The notes: generated by a model not told the origin, from the sequence alone. A stretch of 64,000 nucleotides of DNA from Siphonodentalium dalli (GCA_032622095.1 CP136064.1:3716280-3780279), one strand, 5' to 3'. Positions 42,940 to 55,853 are shown, counted from the stretch's first letter. Numbers and translations: made by a program.

Positions 42940-45645
42940 TTAATGTTGACATATATAACACGCTCTACCGGTGCATTTATTTGTAAAGGAGTACGTTGAT
43001 AATATGTGATTCGTTATACTCTTTTTAAAGTTATGTCTATATTTACAATCTTTAATTTTGTTATCTAAGGGGTTCCAAATGTTCGGAAAATAGTTTTTTT
43101 GGAGAGCTGCCGAAAAACAAGTTCTTGGCTTTTTCAACCTTATGGTATTAGTTCTTCTGGACTTAACATTGTTGGCATACTCATAAGAATTTGCGAAAGA
43201 TTTAGGCAGAATGTTTTGTGTCCAGTCATGCATAAATAAAGAAACATTTACGAAGTGCAAATCTTTGCGCTCTTGTTTGAAAAGGGGTTCGGTATGGAAT
43301 CTGTATTTAGCATTACACATAATTCGGATTGCTTTTTTCTGTAGAGTAGTGATTGTACCAATTTGACTGGCAATTCCCCATACCTGTATACCATACGTTA
43401 AATGACTGTGCACAAGTGAATAATAAAGTATTTTTCTCGATTTCTCAGGCAAAAAGCGTTTAACTTTGTTCAGTAGATAGAGCGATTGAGCTTGTTACGA
43501 AGTGATGAAATATGATATTTAAAAGTTAGATTTTCATCAATAGTGATACCTAGAAATTTGATCGATGTCTCCTGCATGTTGTTACCAAATCTGATTTAAC
43601 CATCGCCATTCAAAAGTATCTCCATGTATTATCATTGTTTTTTGGGTGGATTAGCATAAATTTACTTTTGGAAGGGTTTATTGACAGTTTATTACAACAG
43701 CACCAGTTAAAGCAATTTGACAGTTCAGCACTTGTCAGTCCCCGCATTCTATCACCGTTGTGGTCGGATGCATAAAGAGTGGTGTCACGAGCAAAAGACA
43801 GCAATCGTAGCGATGTACAATTAGGCATTTCGTTAACTTAAATTAGAAAAAGTGACGGCCGAGAACAGAACTTTGTGGGACACCACATGTAATGTTGTTC
43901 AAATAAGATCTTTTCCCTAGAAAGTCTACATACTGGTTTATCTCAGTTAGGTAGCTCCTAAACCACTGATGTGATATTCCTCTTATTCCGTAGTGTCCTA
44001 ATTTTTTCAATAATATAATATGGTTTATGGTGTCAAGTGCCTTAGAGAGATCTAGAAAAAATGCTAGTGTTGAGTCCGTAGTTGGCTTATTATTATTTTC
44101 GGCTATATGGTTAAGGAGATGCGCCAATGGGTGTACTGTTGAATGATTCTTTCTAAACCCAAATTGATTTTCGTGTAAGATGTGATGTTTAGAGAGAAAT
44201 GAGAATATTCGTTTTTGCATTAATTTTTTTAAATGTTTTGAAAATACGGGAAGAATACTGATTGGCCTGTAATTTTTTATTTTTATTTCATCGCGGGAAT
44301 TACTTTTATGAAGTGGAACAACTTTTGCGATTTTCATTTTTTCTGGGAAAAATCTGTGTTTAAAAGACAAGTTGAATATATAAGTTAACACAACCGCGGT
44401 TTCATTGATTGTCTTCTTCATTAATTTTGATGATATACTTTCGACATCGGTACTGATTTTGCTGAGAATACTATTGGAGACGTTGATCACTTCATTGTTG
44501 TCAGTCGGAAATATATAAAATGTTTTTGGATTGGTACTACCCAAGTAGTCGGTAAATGCTTTATTATAATTAATTTGGACTTCATCGCTCGTTTTTGTCC
44601 TATCTGAGAAAAGTAATCATTGAAGGTCTTAGCATTTTTCTGTTGGTTGTGAAATAATATTATCCCCGTGCACAATGTGTTTTGGTAATTGAGGAATAGT
44701 GATTGGCAGCTTGAGCGCGTTTTTCAAAATAGCCAAAGTTTGTCTCATGTTGAATTTATTTACATTCAGGGTTTTCTCGTAATAAGACTGTTTGCTCTTT
44801 CTTTTGAGTCGGTTATAAATTTGACAGTACAATTTGTATTTTCCTGTATTGACTTCCGATGGATCCTTAAGTTTTTTAACGTATAGTTTATTTTTTGTAA
44901 CCGAAGAATTGATTAGGCCCTTTGTCATCCGTGGTTCTCTTCTGATATATATTTTTTGGAATCTTGGAATCTACCACCTGGAAGGCTTCATTAAAAGCCC
45001 ATACATAGATAGATAAGAAATTGTCATAGGCTTGATTCGGTGAAGTGCAATTATATACGGATTGAAAGTCTTGCTGCTGTAAAATACTTTTGAATTTTTC
45101 AATATTTTGTTGGCTCATTATTCTTCTGGCATTATCTGTTTGATTCTCAGGCGTGTAGTTCGTGATAATATATTCTGAATAAAATGTTGCAAAATGATCG
45201 GACACTTCAGAAAGAACAACCCCCGTAATGGCATTAGTTACAAGTTTATTGCTGTATATATGATCAATGAGCGTTGCCGAATGATCGGTTACTCGTGTCG
45301 GTCGCGTTATTTGTGGTAAGAATCCATTTTCAAAAATTATATCGATAAAATTGCTCGTTTTGGTGTGAGACTGAACATTCAAAAAATCAATATTGAAATC
45401 GCCCAATAAATATGCCTTAGGGTCGGTGTCATTTAGATGTTTTACAATTAATGTAATTTCTTACAAAAACCGTCTATGTCTGCACGTGGTGCAGTGTCGG
45501 GTCTATAAATAGAACCGACAATGAACGGTTTTGATTTCCGTCCAGCATCTAATTCCACAAATAGGGTCTCAATAACATGTGGGTCATGTACCACAACAAG
45601 GTAATTTAGTCGAAGCAGATTCCAATCTTGTGCTTGTATGTTGAT
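42940..45645 (-). pseudogene. 5'-truncated, inactivated LINE (non-LTR retrotransposon)
   Basis: In minus-strand order: an endonuclease part (about 45,640-44,890) with FIVGSIYRPDT, GDFNIDFLN and VSDHFATF; a linker; then reverse transcriptase (44,544-43,610) with KNYRPISILPVFSK, ENQFGFRKNHST, FFLDLSKALDTINH and GVPQSS; and a C-terminal part with YSLVHSHLTYGIQVWG. The frame shifts several times (for example near 45,400, 44,900, 44,600, 43,840 and 43,600). The FADD catalytic box has become FARD (LLSFARDTT), and GVPQGS has become GVPQSS. It belongs to the Jockey/CR1-like side of APE-type LINEs, clade uncertain. It lies antisense in intron 3 of the oxidoreductase gene. Confidence 0.87.
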
Positions 45646-46066
45646 TGATTCGATGTGTGGATATATATGTACTTATGCTATACTGCAGTTATTTATCTGA
45701 TGACAGTTGGGACAGGCAAATTATGGTATTTTACATACAGGGGCGTTTTTCAAACAGGGGCGGGGTATTGGTTGTATATCCATTTTTTATCATGCAGACT
45801 GGTCCTATAATTATTGGAGAAATCATGGGTGGGGACTTTCACTTGGCAGTATTAGATAGGGGTCATGATTATGTTTCCTTGTAAAGGCATATTCCCAATT
45901 ATTGGGATGTCATGGGTTAGGGCTTTCACTTGGGCAGTTGGGGGGGGGGGCAATTAAGTTTTTGCATTGGGTAGTATATATATGATACGTAGTGTTTCTT
46001 GTGTATAGAATATATGTTTTAAACAAATCACAACATGGTAGAAAACATGCCCTTATTCAATTAAGT

Positions 46067-46128
46067 CACACACACACACACACACAAACGCACACCCTCA
46101 CACACCCTCCCTCACACACACACACCCT

Positions 46129-46190
<62 letters not shown>
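46067..46190. repeat. CA and TA microsatellites
   Basis: Runs of CA interrupted by CCCT pieces, then a TA run of about 40 bases. Confidence 0.95.
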
Positions 46191-46968
46191 TTTGTATTAA
46201 ATGGCATTTATGACACAGTACAGTGATATGGATAGTCATATTAAAATTGGGGATTTTTAGTGATTTTCAGAACATTCAACTACAACAGCGTATCGCTTTG
46301 AATTTTTATGTTTTAATTTAAAATGGAAAATTTTAAGGACCTCAGTAATAATTTATTTTGGATTTTGGATAACTGATGACAGGACATGTACTAACTAATT
46401 GTTTTGCTTGGGGTATAAATCAGTGACTTTCATTGAAAAATATGTTCTGGTTTACTCATCATGTGCATAGTTGAGGCATTATTGAATGCAAATGATGGAA
46501 AACTGAATTCTAGTGTTTCATATATAAATGACTTTCATTCAGGAAAATAATTGTGCCGGTTTACTCATTGGGCTATTTTGGCAATCAAAATATGTAATTA
46601 CTAGGCCTGAAACAATCATTGGATACGCCCCTGTATTCTATATACCTTAATTTTGAACTTTGACATTGATACTAGTGTCAAAGGTCATAATTAAATAGTA
46701 CTCAAGATTCATGAATATTTCCCACAATACCTTGATCCATATAAATGCGTTTCGCGCCCAAATCTAATTCATATCGACTCGACATTTCGAATTGTCAACA
46801 TTGGCAAATTTTTTGAAAAATATGTTCTGGTTTGCTCATCATGTGTATACTGAGGCATTATTGAATGCAAATGATGGAAAACTGAATTCTAGTGTTTCAT
46901 ATATAAATGACTTTCATTCAGGAAAATAATTGTGCCGGTTTACTCATTCATGGACACACTTGAGGCAG

Positions 46969-47314
46969 GTAACCCTTTACCCAACAGAAGGGCCCTGTGC
47001 CAATGCATTCTCTTATATATGCGAGTCGACCATAGGTCGCCTCGCATATATAAGAGAATGCATTGGCTTAACACATTAAAAATTATAAAATTGTTAAAGA
47101 ATGTAAGAAAAAATGGTAAAAAGAGATTTTTTTTAGGCCAATGCATTCTCTTATATATGCGAGGCGAGGCTAATTGTAACTATCACAATGTGGTCAAGAG
47201 CCGTTTCCAATGATATCCACATTTGTATGGTTCTATTGAGGCAGACCGAAGATATTTTAGGCTGTTGAAGCTTTATTTGGCCGGTTCTGGCCGGTTTGTT
47301 GGGTAAAGGGTTAA
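46969..47314. mobile_element. Family B MITE with internal deletion
   Basis: Left end GTAACCCTTTACCCAAC (TTAA changed to GTAA), right end GGGTAAAGGGTTAA at 47,301-47,314. The second palindrome is cut short after GCGAGGCGAGG near 47,168, so about half of it is lost. Same orientation as the copy at 35.8 kb. It lies at the left border of the homogeneous satellite block. Confidence 0.88.
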
Positions 47315-49960
47315 ACCTAACCTTTGTGCATCGCGTCGATGTTCACAAATCAATGAAGAATATAATTATGCTGGTTTCTCATTCACTTGAGGCACTATAT
47401 AATTATTTTGCTTGAGGTAGAAGTCGGTGGCTTTAATTGAATATTTTTCTGGTTTACTCATTCATGGACACACTTGAGGCAGTATTCAATGAACATGTTG
47501 GAAAATATTAATTCTAGTGTTTCACAAATCAATGAAGAATATAATTATGCTGGTTTCTCATTCACTTGAGGCACTATATAATTATTTTGCTTGAGGTAGA
47601 AGTCGGTGGCTTTAATTGAATATTTTTCTGGTTTACTCATTCATGGACACACTTGAGGCAGTATTCAATGAACATGTTGGAAAATATTAATTCTAGTGTT
47701 TCACAAATCAATGAAGAATATAATTATGCTGGTTTCTCATTCACTTGAGGCACTATATAATTATTTTGCTTGAGGTAGAAGTCGGTGGCTTTAATTGAAT
47801 ATTTTTCTGGTTTACTCATTCATGGACACACTTGAGGCAGTATTCAATGAACATGTTGGAAAATATTAATTCTAGTGTTTCACAAATCAATGAAGAATAT
47901 AATTATGCTGGTTTCTCATTCACTTGAGGCACTATATAATTATTTTGCTTGAGGTAGAAGTCGGTGGCTTTAATTGAATATTTTTCTGGTTTACTCATTC
48001 ATGGACACACTTGAGGCAGTATTCAATGAACATGTTGGAAAATATTAATTCTAGTGTTTCACAAATCAATGAAGAATATAATTATGCTGGTTTCTCATTC
48101 ACTTGAGGCACTATATAATTATTTTGCTTGAGGTAGAAGTCGGTGGCTTTAATTGAATATTTGTCTGGTTTACTCATTCATGGACACACTTGAGGCAGTA
48201 TTCAATGAACATGTTGGAAAATATTAATTCTAGTGTTTCACAAATCAATGACTTTCATTGAAGAATATAATTATGCTGGTTTCTCATTCCTTGAGGTACT
48301 ATATAATTATTTTGCTTGAGGTAGAAGTCAGTGGCTTTAATTGAATTTTTTTTTCTGGTTTACTCATTATTAGGTACACTTGAGGCATTATACAATGAAC
48401 ATCATTGAGAACAAGATTCTAGTGTCTCATAAATCAATGACTTTCATTGAAGAATATAATTATGCTGGTTTACTCATTCACTTGAGTCATTGTGTAATTG
48501 GTTTGCTTGAGGTATAAATCAATGACATTAATTAAATAATGTAGACTGTTCACTCATTCATTTGGGCAACTGAGGCATATACTATCATCAAGAGACAGGA
48601 CATACACTATACTAATTGTTTGCTTAAGGTGTCAATCAGTGGATTTCGTTGAAAAAATATATTCTGGTTTACTCATTCATGTGCACACTTGAGGCATTAT
48701 GCAAGGAACATGATGGGAAATTAATTCTAGTTTCTCGAAAATCAATGACTTTCATTGAACAATAAAAATATACTGGTTTACTCATTCATGGACACACTTG
48801 AGGCATCATTCAATGAAAATGATGGAAAACTGAATTCCAGTGTTTCATAAATCAATGCTTTTCATTAAAGAATATAATTATGCTGGTTTACTCATTCACT
48901 TGATGCACTATATATATATTTTTTCTTGAGGTATACATCAGTGACTTTAAATGAAAAAATGTTTTCTGGTTTGCTCATTCTTTGGCCCACTTGAGGCATT
49001 ATTCAATGAAAATCATGGAAAACTAAATTCTAGTGTCTCATAAATCAATGCCTTTCATTGAATGACTCATTCACTTGATGCACTATATAATTATTTTGCT
49101 TGAGGTATACATCATTGACTTTAAATGAGAAAATATTCTCTGGTTTGCTTATTCTTGGGCACACTTGAGGCATTATTCAATGAAAATCATGGAACACTAA
49201 ATTCTAGTGTCTCATAAATCAATGAATTTCATTGAATGACTCATTCACTTGATGCACTATATAATTATTTTGCTTGAGGTATACACCAGTGACTTTAAAT
49301 GAACAAATATTTTCTGGTTTGCTCATTCTTTGGCACACTTGAAGCATTATTCAATGAAAATCACGGAACACTAAATTCCAATGTTTCATAAATTAATGTT
49401 TTTCATTAAATAATATAATTATGCTGGTTTACCCATTCACTTGGTGCACTATATAATTATTTTGCTTGAGGTATACATCAGTGACTTTAAATGAAAAAAT
49501 ATGCTCTGGTTTGCACATTCTTTGGCACACTTGAAGCATCATTATTCAATGAAAATCATGGAACACTAAATGCTAGTGTCTCATAAATCAATGAATTTTA
49601 TTGAATGACTCACTTGATGCACTATATAATTATTTTGCTTGAGGTATACATCAGTGACTTTAAATGAACAAATATTTTCTGGTTTGCTCATTCTTTGGCA
49701 CACTTGGAGCATTATTCAATGAACATCATGGAACACTCAATTCCATGCAGTGTCTTATAAATCAATGACTTCCATTGAATAATATAATTATGCTGGTTTA
49801 TTCATTCACTTGAGGCACGGTATAATTATTTTGCTTGAGGTATACATCAGTGACTTTAATTGAAAAAATATTTTCTGGTTTGTTCATTCTTTGGCCCACT
49901 TGAGGCATTATTCAATGAAAATCATGGAAAACTAAATTCTAGTGTCTCATCAATAAATGA

Positions 49961-50103
49961 CAGGCGGTTCGAGGCAAGCAACCGCCCTCGCGTGACACGT
50001 GTCCGAGGTTTCCCCACTCTTTAGGCGAAAAGCGTGAACGAGAAATCTCCCGTCGGGGAGTGAGAAATCGTGAGTCAGGCCTCCGAGGTCGTTGCACGGG
50101 CGA
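49961..50103. other. GC-rich insert of unknown origin in the satellite
   Basis: About 143 bases, much richer in G and C than its surroundings, interrupt a satellite unit. GACA at 49,959-49,962 and 50,104-50,107 may be a target duplication. It contains short hairpins (GCGGTT with AACCGC; CTCCCGTCGGGGAG) and GGTTCGAGGC, which resembles a Pol III B box but has no A box in position. No other copy is seen in the window. Confidence 0.45.
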
Positions 50104-51685
50104 GACATTGAAGAATCCAATTATGCTGGTTTACTCATCCACTTGAGGCTTTGTGTAATTGGATTGCTTGAGGTATAAATCAATGACATAAATTAAATAA
50201 TGTAGGCTGGTTCACTCATTCATCTGGACAACTGAGGCATATAACATCACCAAGAGACAGGACATACAATATACGAATTGTCTTGCTTAATGTATCAATC
50301 AGTGGATTTCATTGAAAAATATATTCTGGTGTACTCATTCATGGCATTATTCAATGAAAAATATGGAGAATTGAATACTAGTTTCTCAAAAATCAATGAC
50401 TTTATTTGAACAATATAAATATGCTGGTTTACTCATTCATTGGGACAACTTAGGCATTATTGAATGAAAATCAAGGAAAACTAAATTATTGTGTCTCATA
50501 AATCAACGACTTTCATTGAACAATATAATTATACTGGTTTATTCATTCACTTGAGGCATTATATAATTATTTTGCTAGAAGTGTACATCAGTGACTTTAA
50601 TTGAAAAAATATTTTCTGGCTTACTCGTTCTTTGGTACACTTGAGGCATCATTACTCAATGAAAATCATGGAAAACTAAATCATATTGTTTCATAAATCA
50701 ATGACCTTCATTGGACAATATAAATCAATGAAAATCATGGAAAACTGAATTCTAGTTTCTCATATAACATCACCGAAAGGACAAGACATAATTATAATAA
50801 ATATACTAATTGAAGAATACACGCTGGTTTACTCATTCATTGGGACAAATTAGGCATTATTCAATGAAAATCAAGGAAAACTGAATTTTAGTTTCTCATA
50901 TAACATCGTCAAGGAATTTTGTTTTTCTTTGGTATGTTTAATTTTTGTTTGTTTTGTTTTTCGTTTTTTGGGCATGAAAATCATGAACAAATGGAATCCT
51001 ACTTCTCATGAATGAGTGACTATCGTTGAAGATTATATGCTTGTTATAATTTCTACTATATCACTGACTTTCATTGAAGAATATGTACTGATTTACTTAT
51101 TCATGTGCACAATTGAGGCATTATTCAATGACATTCATGGGAAACTAATTTTAGTTTTTCATATGACAATATCAAGAAACAGGACATATAATATACATAT
51201 TCTTTTGCTTGAGGTATAAATCAGTGACTTTTATTGAAGAATATATGCTGGTTTACTCATTCATTGCGACAACTGAGGCATTATTCAATGAAAATCATGG
51301 AAAACTGAATTCTAGTTTCTCATAGATCAATGACTTTCATCGAAGAATATAATTATGTTGGTTAGCTTGTTCATTTTGGGACAACTGAGGTATTATTCAA
51401 TGAAAATCATGGAGAACTGAATACTAGTTTCTCCTATAATATCTCCAAGAGACAGGACATAACATACTAATTGTTTTGCTTGAGGTATAAATAAATTCTC
51501 TTTTATCATACATCAGTGACTGTTAGTGAAGAATATATAATCATTTACTCATTAATTGGGACAGCAGCGGAGGTAGTATTTAATGAAATTCATAGAAAAC
51601 TGAATTTGGACAAGAGATAGTACATATACTATGATAGTTTTTGCTCACTGTAAGGTAGTAGTTTTCTGAGAGTTTGATGACAAAA

Positions 51686-51823
51686 TTATGAGGTTTATTA
51701 TAACTGATGTGTGGAGCTCACTTATAATAATTTATGAGGTTTATTATAACTGATGTGTGGAGCTCACTTATAATAATTTATGAGGTTTATTATAACTGAT
51801 GTGTGGAGCTCACTTATAATAAT
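51686..51823. repeat. 46-bp tandem repeat, three units
   Basis: TTATGAGGTTTATTATAACT followed by GATGTGTGGAGCTCACTTAT is repeated exactly at 51,686, 51,732 and 51,778. Confidence 0.95.
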
Positions 51824-52396
51824 TTCTTCATTATCAGCTTAGGGTTATGCTGTTTTAGATGTGGTAATTTATTCTATGATCAGAATAATATGTTCATATT
51901 CCAAGAAATATTTACACTTTGTTATTGTTTCAAATATCACTGACAGCTATATATCAGATAGAGATCATATCTTCTTGTTTCTCTTGGCTTTGTCGTGATA
52001 TTTAATGTACATGGAATAACATATACAAGTCCAATTAATCATATACGATACCAACATCTAATAAACTATTGAACTAGATTCTGAAAATAATATTCTGACT
52101 ACTATATCTGAACTTTGTACACGATTAGCGATGTTTGTTGACAAATAACTGTAATCTTTTCGTTTACATATACCAGTGGATTCAACACGCGAAATTTCGT
52201 CATTGAGAACTAAAAATTATGAAAATGAAAATAAAATTATCCAAGTTCTCCTTAAAGGTGATGTTTTTACAAGCATATACTTTTTGAATAATTACTAATT
52301 GCGAGTGTGTGTGTTGGGATCCATTTGTTACAGCTTGTGAATTCAATACAAAAGCAAACTTGTATGGCGATAATAACACTGTTTGGTGAGCAATGT

Positions 52397-52626
52397 AGAT
52401 GATATTAACAGTGTCTGGTGTACTGTCTTACAGGGTTATGTGGCGATAGTAACACTGTTTGGTGATCTATATATGATAATAACCGTGTAGTAACACTGAT
52501 TTATGATGTATATATATGATACTAACAGTGTCTGGTGTGCTGTCTTACGGTGTTGTATGGCGATAGTAACGCCGATTGATTATCTATATAGATGATATTA
52601 ACAGTGTCTGGTGTACTGTCTTACAG
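52397..52626 (+). repeat. Three tandem copies of the exon 4 acceptor region
   Basis: ATTAACAGTGTCTGGTGTAC followed by TGTCTTACAG, a branch-site-like ATTAAC plus acceptor, occurs at 52,402-52,433 and at 52,595-52,626, the second being the true acceptor of exon 4. A third copy at 52,520-52,552 has ACTAAC but its AG has become GG (CTTACGG). The linkers also repeat (GGCGATAGTAAC). Confidence 0.88.
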
Positions 52627-52761
52627 GTTTTCACAAACAGGGAGGGAATCTACACGTTTCCACAAAAGTTGTGTACACGGATATGCTAAATGCCTTCATC
52701 AACTCAGCTGAAGAGCTCGGTCTCATATCAAGTGATATAAACGAGGGAGGGGATCACGAAG
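52627..52761 (+). CDS. GMC oxidoreductase exon 4
   Basis: With the base carried over it reads GFHKQGGNLHVSTKVVYTDM, then FINSAEELGLISSDINEGG. This is the family segment following the signature 1 region, where HG-x-G-G-x-L and the helix before D-x-N are typical. Acceptor TTACAG, donor GTATAC at 52,762 (phase 1). Confidence 0.9.
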
Positions 52762-53363
52762 GTATACACCACAGGTCTCCAGAACAAAAATTTACCCCAC
52801 CCCAATAGTACGTAATCCCATAGAAAGCTATCCAACTTGGCCGGGCCAAATTTTTTATAATTTTTTCAAAGTCCACAAACAGGTTCAAAATACAAAACAA
52901 ATATTTGTGTTACATAAATGCCTCATAAATAGGCAGAAAGATATTTTATTACTCATTGTGTATCCCGTGTAAAAATTGATTTCGAAAAACTCCGGTTATG
53001 AGCACATGTCTGACGCTAACCGCCTGTAAAATTTCACTCGTTCGATATGGTGTCCGCTAAAGTGGGTCACCCTGGTGTGTCAGTTACACAACGCATGTTG
53101 TATTTTAATTACCCAATACATAGCTTGTACATTTTTAAATCTCCTACTGCAGTAAAATGGTAACATATGACACTGTTATAGAAAGCGATGACAGTAGTGT
53201 AGACTATACAAATGTATATTTCCCACTGTTGGCCACTTAACTGATGCATGATATATACGTCAGTACATGGGGTTGATGTTGAGCCATGCGTTATGGGGTT
53301 TGAAATGTTCAATAACGTGCGCATGTTTTTTGTGTTGTATTTAATGTTGGAATGTGTTTTCAG

Positions 53364-53485
53364 GAGTATCCGTGAATCAGGCCACGATATTCGAAGGATT
53401 CAGGTGGGGGACTGACAAAGCATTCCTAAGACCAGCAATGGATCGAGACAATCTACATATAGTGGACGAAGCTCGTGTGGCCAAG
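53364..53485 (+). CDS. GMC oxidoreductase exon 5
   Basis: Reads GVSVNQATIFEGFRWGTDKA, then FLRPAMDRDNLHIVDEARVA. The Q-x-T...G-x-R and LRPA...R-x-NL patterns are standard in the family. Acceptor TTTTCAG, donor GTAAAT at 53,486 (phase 0). Confidence 0.92.
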
Positions 53486-53965
53486 GTAAATGAGAAACTA
53501 TATCTATACCTTAACCAACCTGTAAACAAATCGTCATATCGTCATAACATCAACTTTTATTAGAGTAGCATATAAAACGTTGCCAGACTATCTACACTTC
53601 ATACTACAAAGGAATCGATGAATACCCAGTCCTCATTACAATACAAAGGGATCGATAAATATCCAGTCCTCATTACAATACAAAGGGATGTATGACTTGA
53701 TCGTATTTTCTATATAGCCTAGATATGGCAACGAATTTCAAATGAGCACCATATAAAGATTTAAAGCTAGGGCGCATAATCATCAGCAATGTCTTATCAT
53801 TTCCAAAGAGAAGATTCGCAGATCATAAGATCATTTCGAAAAAAATGCCAATTAATTGCCTTACATTTATATAATATGTGAAGAATGCCAAATCATCGGC
53901 ATTTGTAGATCGCGAACAATAATGTCCAACTCCTAAATCCAAGAATGATTTTAACTTTATTGCAG

Positions 53966-54133
53966 GTGGTAGTGAAAGATAAACGCGCCATTGGAGTTGA
54001 GTTCTACAGAAATGGCGAGAAACAATACGTGGCTGCTAACAGAGAGGTGATTCTTTCTGCCGGTGCTATAGGCTCTCCACACATTCTGCTCCTCTCAGGG
54101 ATAGGGCCAGCGGAAGATCTGAAGAAATTAAAC
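53966..54133 (+). CDS. GMC oxidoreductase exon 6: signature 2
   Basis: Exactly 56 codons. It begins VVVKDKRAIGVEF and ends with REVILSAGAIGSPHILLLSG and IGPAEDLKKLN. This is PROSITE GMC signature 2, which lines the FAD and active site. Acceptor TTGCAG, donor GTGAGT at 54,134. Confidence 0.95.
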
Positions 54134-54520
54134 GTGAGTTGGAAGAATACTCAGCATAAGGATATATATTGAATGTGTGCTTTATTGTCTCCTACTGTTT
54201 ATATCACTTTATGCCAACTTCATCTGTCTCATCTTCTTCTGGTTTATGTCTCATCTTCTCGTTTATGTTTCGGTGGATCAGTCGTACATAGCGAGTCATT
54301 GCACGCGCAAGTCTATACTGGACGCAAGACATGTTTTCAGTCTGCCGGATTTGTGGATATTCGGATGTTTATCTGTCCATCCGCACTTCCGGTAACATAA
54401 TTCCTGCCTGTATATGAATTTTTTGCACGATATATATGTTTAAATTTAGATATACATATATATATAATTTGCATTTTTGATGACGACAGCCGTCAAAGGG
54501 GCACCACTGCGCTTACATCA

Positions 54521-54738
54521 TATTCTCGCGACAGTATCGTAGGTACACTAAATCATTATCCCAGTGGCGGTTCTTACCAGCTTTGGTGGAAGTATAACTG
54601 AATGATTTAATCTTACTAGGCAAATGTGTATTCTCGCGACAGTATCGTAGGTACACTAAATCATTATCCCAGTGGCGGTTCTTACCAGCTTTGGTGGAAG
54701 TATAACTGAATGATTTAATCTTACTAGGCAAATGTGTA
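54521..54738. repeat. 108-bp tandem duplication in intron 6
   Basis: TATTCTCGCGACAGTATCGT through CTTACTAGGCAAATGTG occurs twice without visible change (starts 54,521 and 54,629), so it is recent. Confidence 0.95.
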
Positions 54739-55534
54739 TACAAGCAACCATTGCATAATACCAAATTCGATTAATTACATTTCTAATTGGAGCCTCTCTT
54801 ATGAAACGATACCGGAATTCAACGAAGAACAAGGTTTTCCGATTCCAATATCCACTATCCATTTTAACATGCGTTGTCGGGTGAGCACGGGGAACGTGCA
54901 TAAACAAATTCAACACCGTGACGTCACACCCTACCTCGGCATTCAAAACTCAAGACAGAACATTCTCGATGGCCATACAGCCGAGACGCTGAGCTAAACG
55001 ACCCGTCAGTTCTGCCAGCAGCTTTGTGCTTTATTATATTTATTATAAGTAGACATACACCCTGCAAGGACAAAAAATGGGCAATAATAATGCTCATCAG
55101 AAGCCCATTTATGATACTTGGAAATGAGTTAATATCTAGTCTAAAAGATATATTAATTATTTTTCGCAGAAGTAGTACTAAATAGTCAAACAGAATGTTG
55201 ATGTCTTTGAAAAATATAGAAAAAACGAATTTTGAAATTTCCAGGCGAGATATCTTGCCGCCATTTTCGAGCAGGTTATGACGGAGGTTCCCCAGACAGG
55301 ATTAAGCCATTCACCAGTGTGGCTATGAAGATACGACTCCGTGTATAATAATGCTCAAGCTTTTAAATCCATGCCAATGGAAATGTTGAGGGATTTTAAT
55401 TTTATTCTCTGTTGAACGTGCTCTAGCGATGCATCCGTTTATTGACCTAACAGTGGCATATTTCCAGATGTCAGTGAATTATATTCACAGCGGAATGTGC
55501 TCTATTGATGTATCCGTTTATCGACCTAACAACG

Positions 55535-55659
55535 GCATATTTTCATATCCCAGTTATTGCGGATCTACCTGTTGGTCGTAGATATAACGATGGCATATTT
55601 TCAGATCCCAGTTATTGCTGACCTACCTGTTTAATGGCATACCGATGGTATATTTCCAG
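55535..55659 (+). repeat. Tandem partial copies of the exon 7 acceptor and start
   Basis: ATCCCAGTTATTGCTGACCT (acceptor edge plus the first codons) is present three times: at about 55,546 with CAG changed to CAT, at 55,605 with a good TTTTCAG, and at 55,660, the true exon. In the middle copy the reading frame meets TAA after nine codons, so use of that acceptor would truncate the protein. Confidence 0.88.
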
Positions 55660-55813
55660 ATCCCAGTTATTGCTGACCTACCTGTCGGGCGGAGTCTCCA
55701 GGATCACATCTCAATCTTCAACAGTTTCTATCTCAGAAACACATCGACGACCTACATTAACGCCAAATGGCGGGAAGTCAAATCTCTTATCGAATACATC
55801 GGCTACAAATCAG
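55660..55813 (+). CDS. GMC oxidoreductase exon 7
   Basis: Reads IPVIADLPVGRSLQDHISIF, then NSFYLRNTSTTYINAKWREV. DLPVG-x-x-LQDH is an invariant family motif. Of three candidate acceptors, only 55,659 leads into an open exon. Donor GTGAGT at 55,814 (phase 1). Confidence 0.93.
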
Positions 55814-55853
55814 GTGAGTGGTATATATCACCCCTACCTATGGGCAGGGATGT

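Larger units (their letters stand above)
46420..51640. repeat. 179-bp satellite array in intron 3
   Basis: CACAAATCAATGAAGAATAT starts units at 47,344, 47,523, 47,702, 47,881, 48,060 and 48,239, exactly 179 bases apart and almost identical. On both sides the array passes into strongly diverged units with phrases such as GGTTTACTCATTCA, ACTTGAGGCATTATTCAATG and AGTGACTTTAATTGAA. The homogeneous block therefore marks a recent local amplification inside an old array. Two foreign pieces interrupt it, a MITE and a GC-rich insert. Confidence 0.93.

Noticed and set aside
49961..50103. tRNA or tRNA-derived SINE in the GC-rich insert
   Set aside because: Only a near B-box is present. No A box at the right distance and no cloverleaf could be drawn.
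49961..50103. Hammerhead ribozyme in the same insert
   Set aside because: The CTGATGA core is absent.
54656..54997. Frames of 87-96 codons on both strands in intron 6
   Set aside because: They begin in the 108-bp duplication and have no recognisable family pattern.
55605..55634. Start of exon 7 at the earlier acceptor 55,604
   Set aside because: The frame meets TAA after nine codons and lacks the DLPVG-x-x-LQDH motif, which only the 55,660 exon completes.
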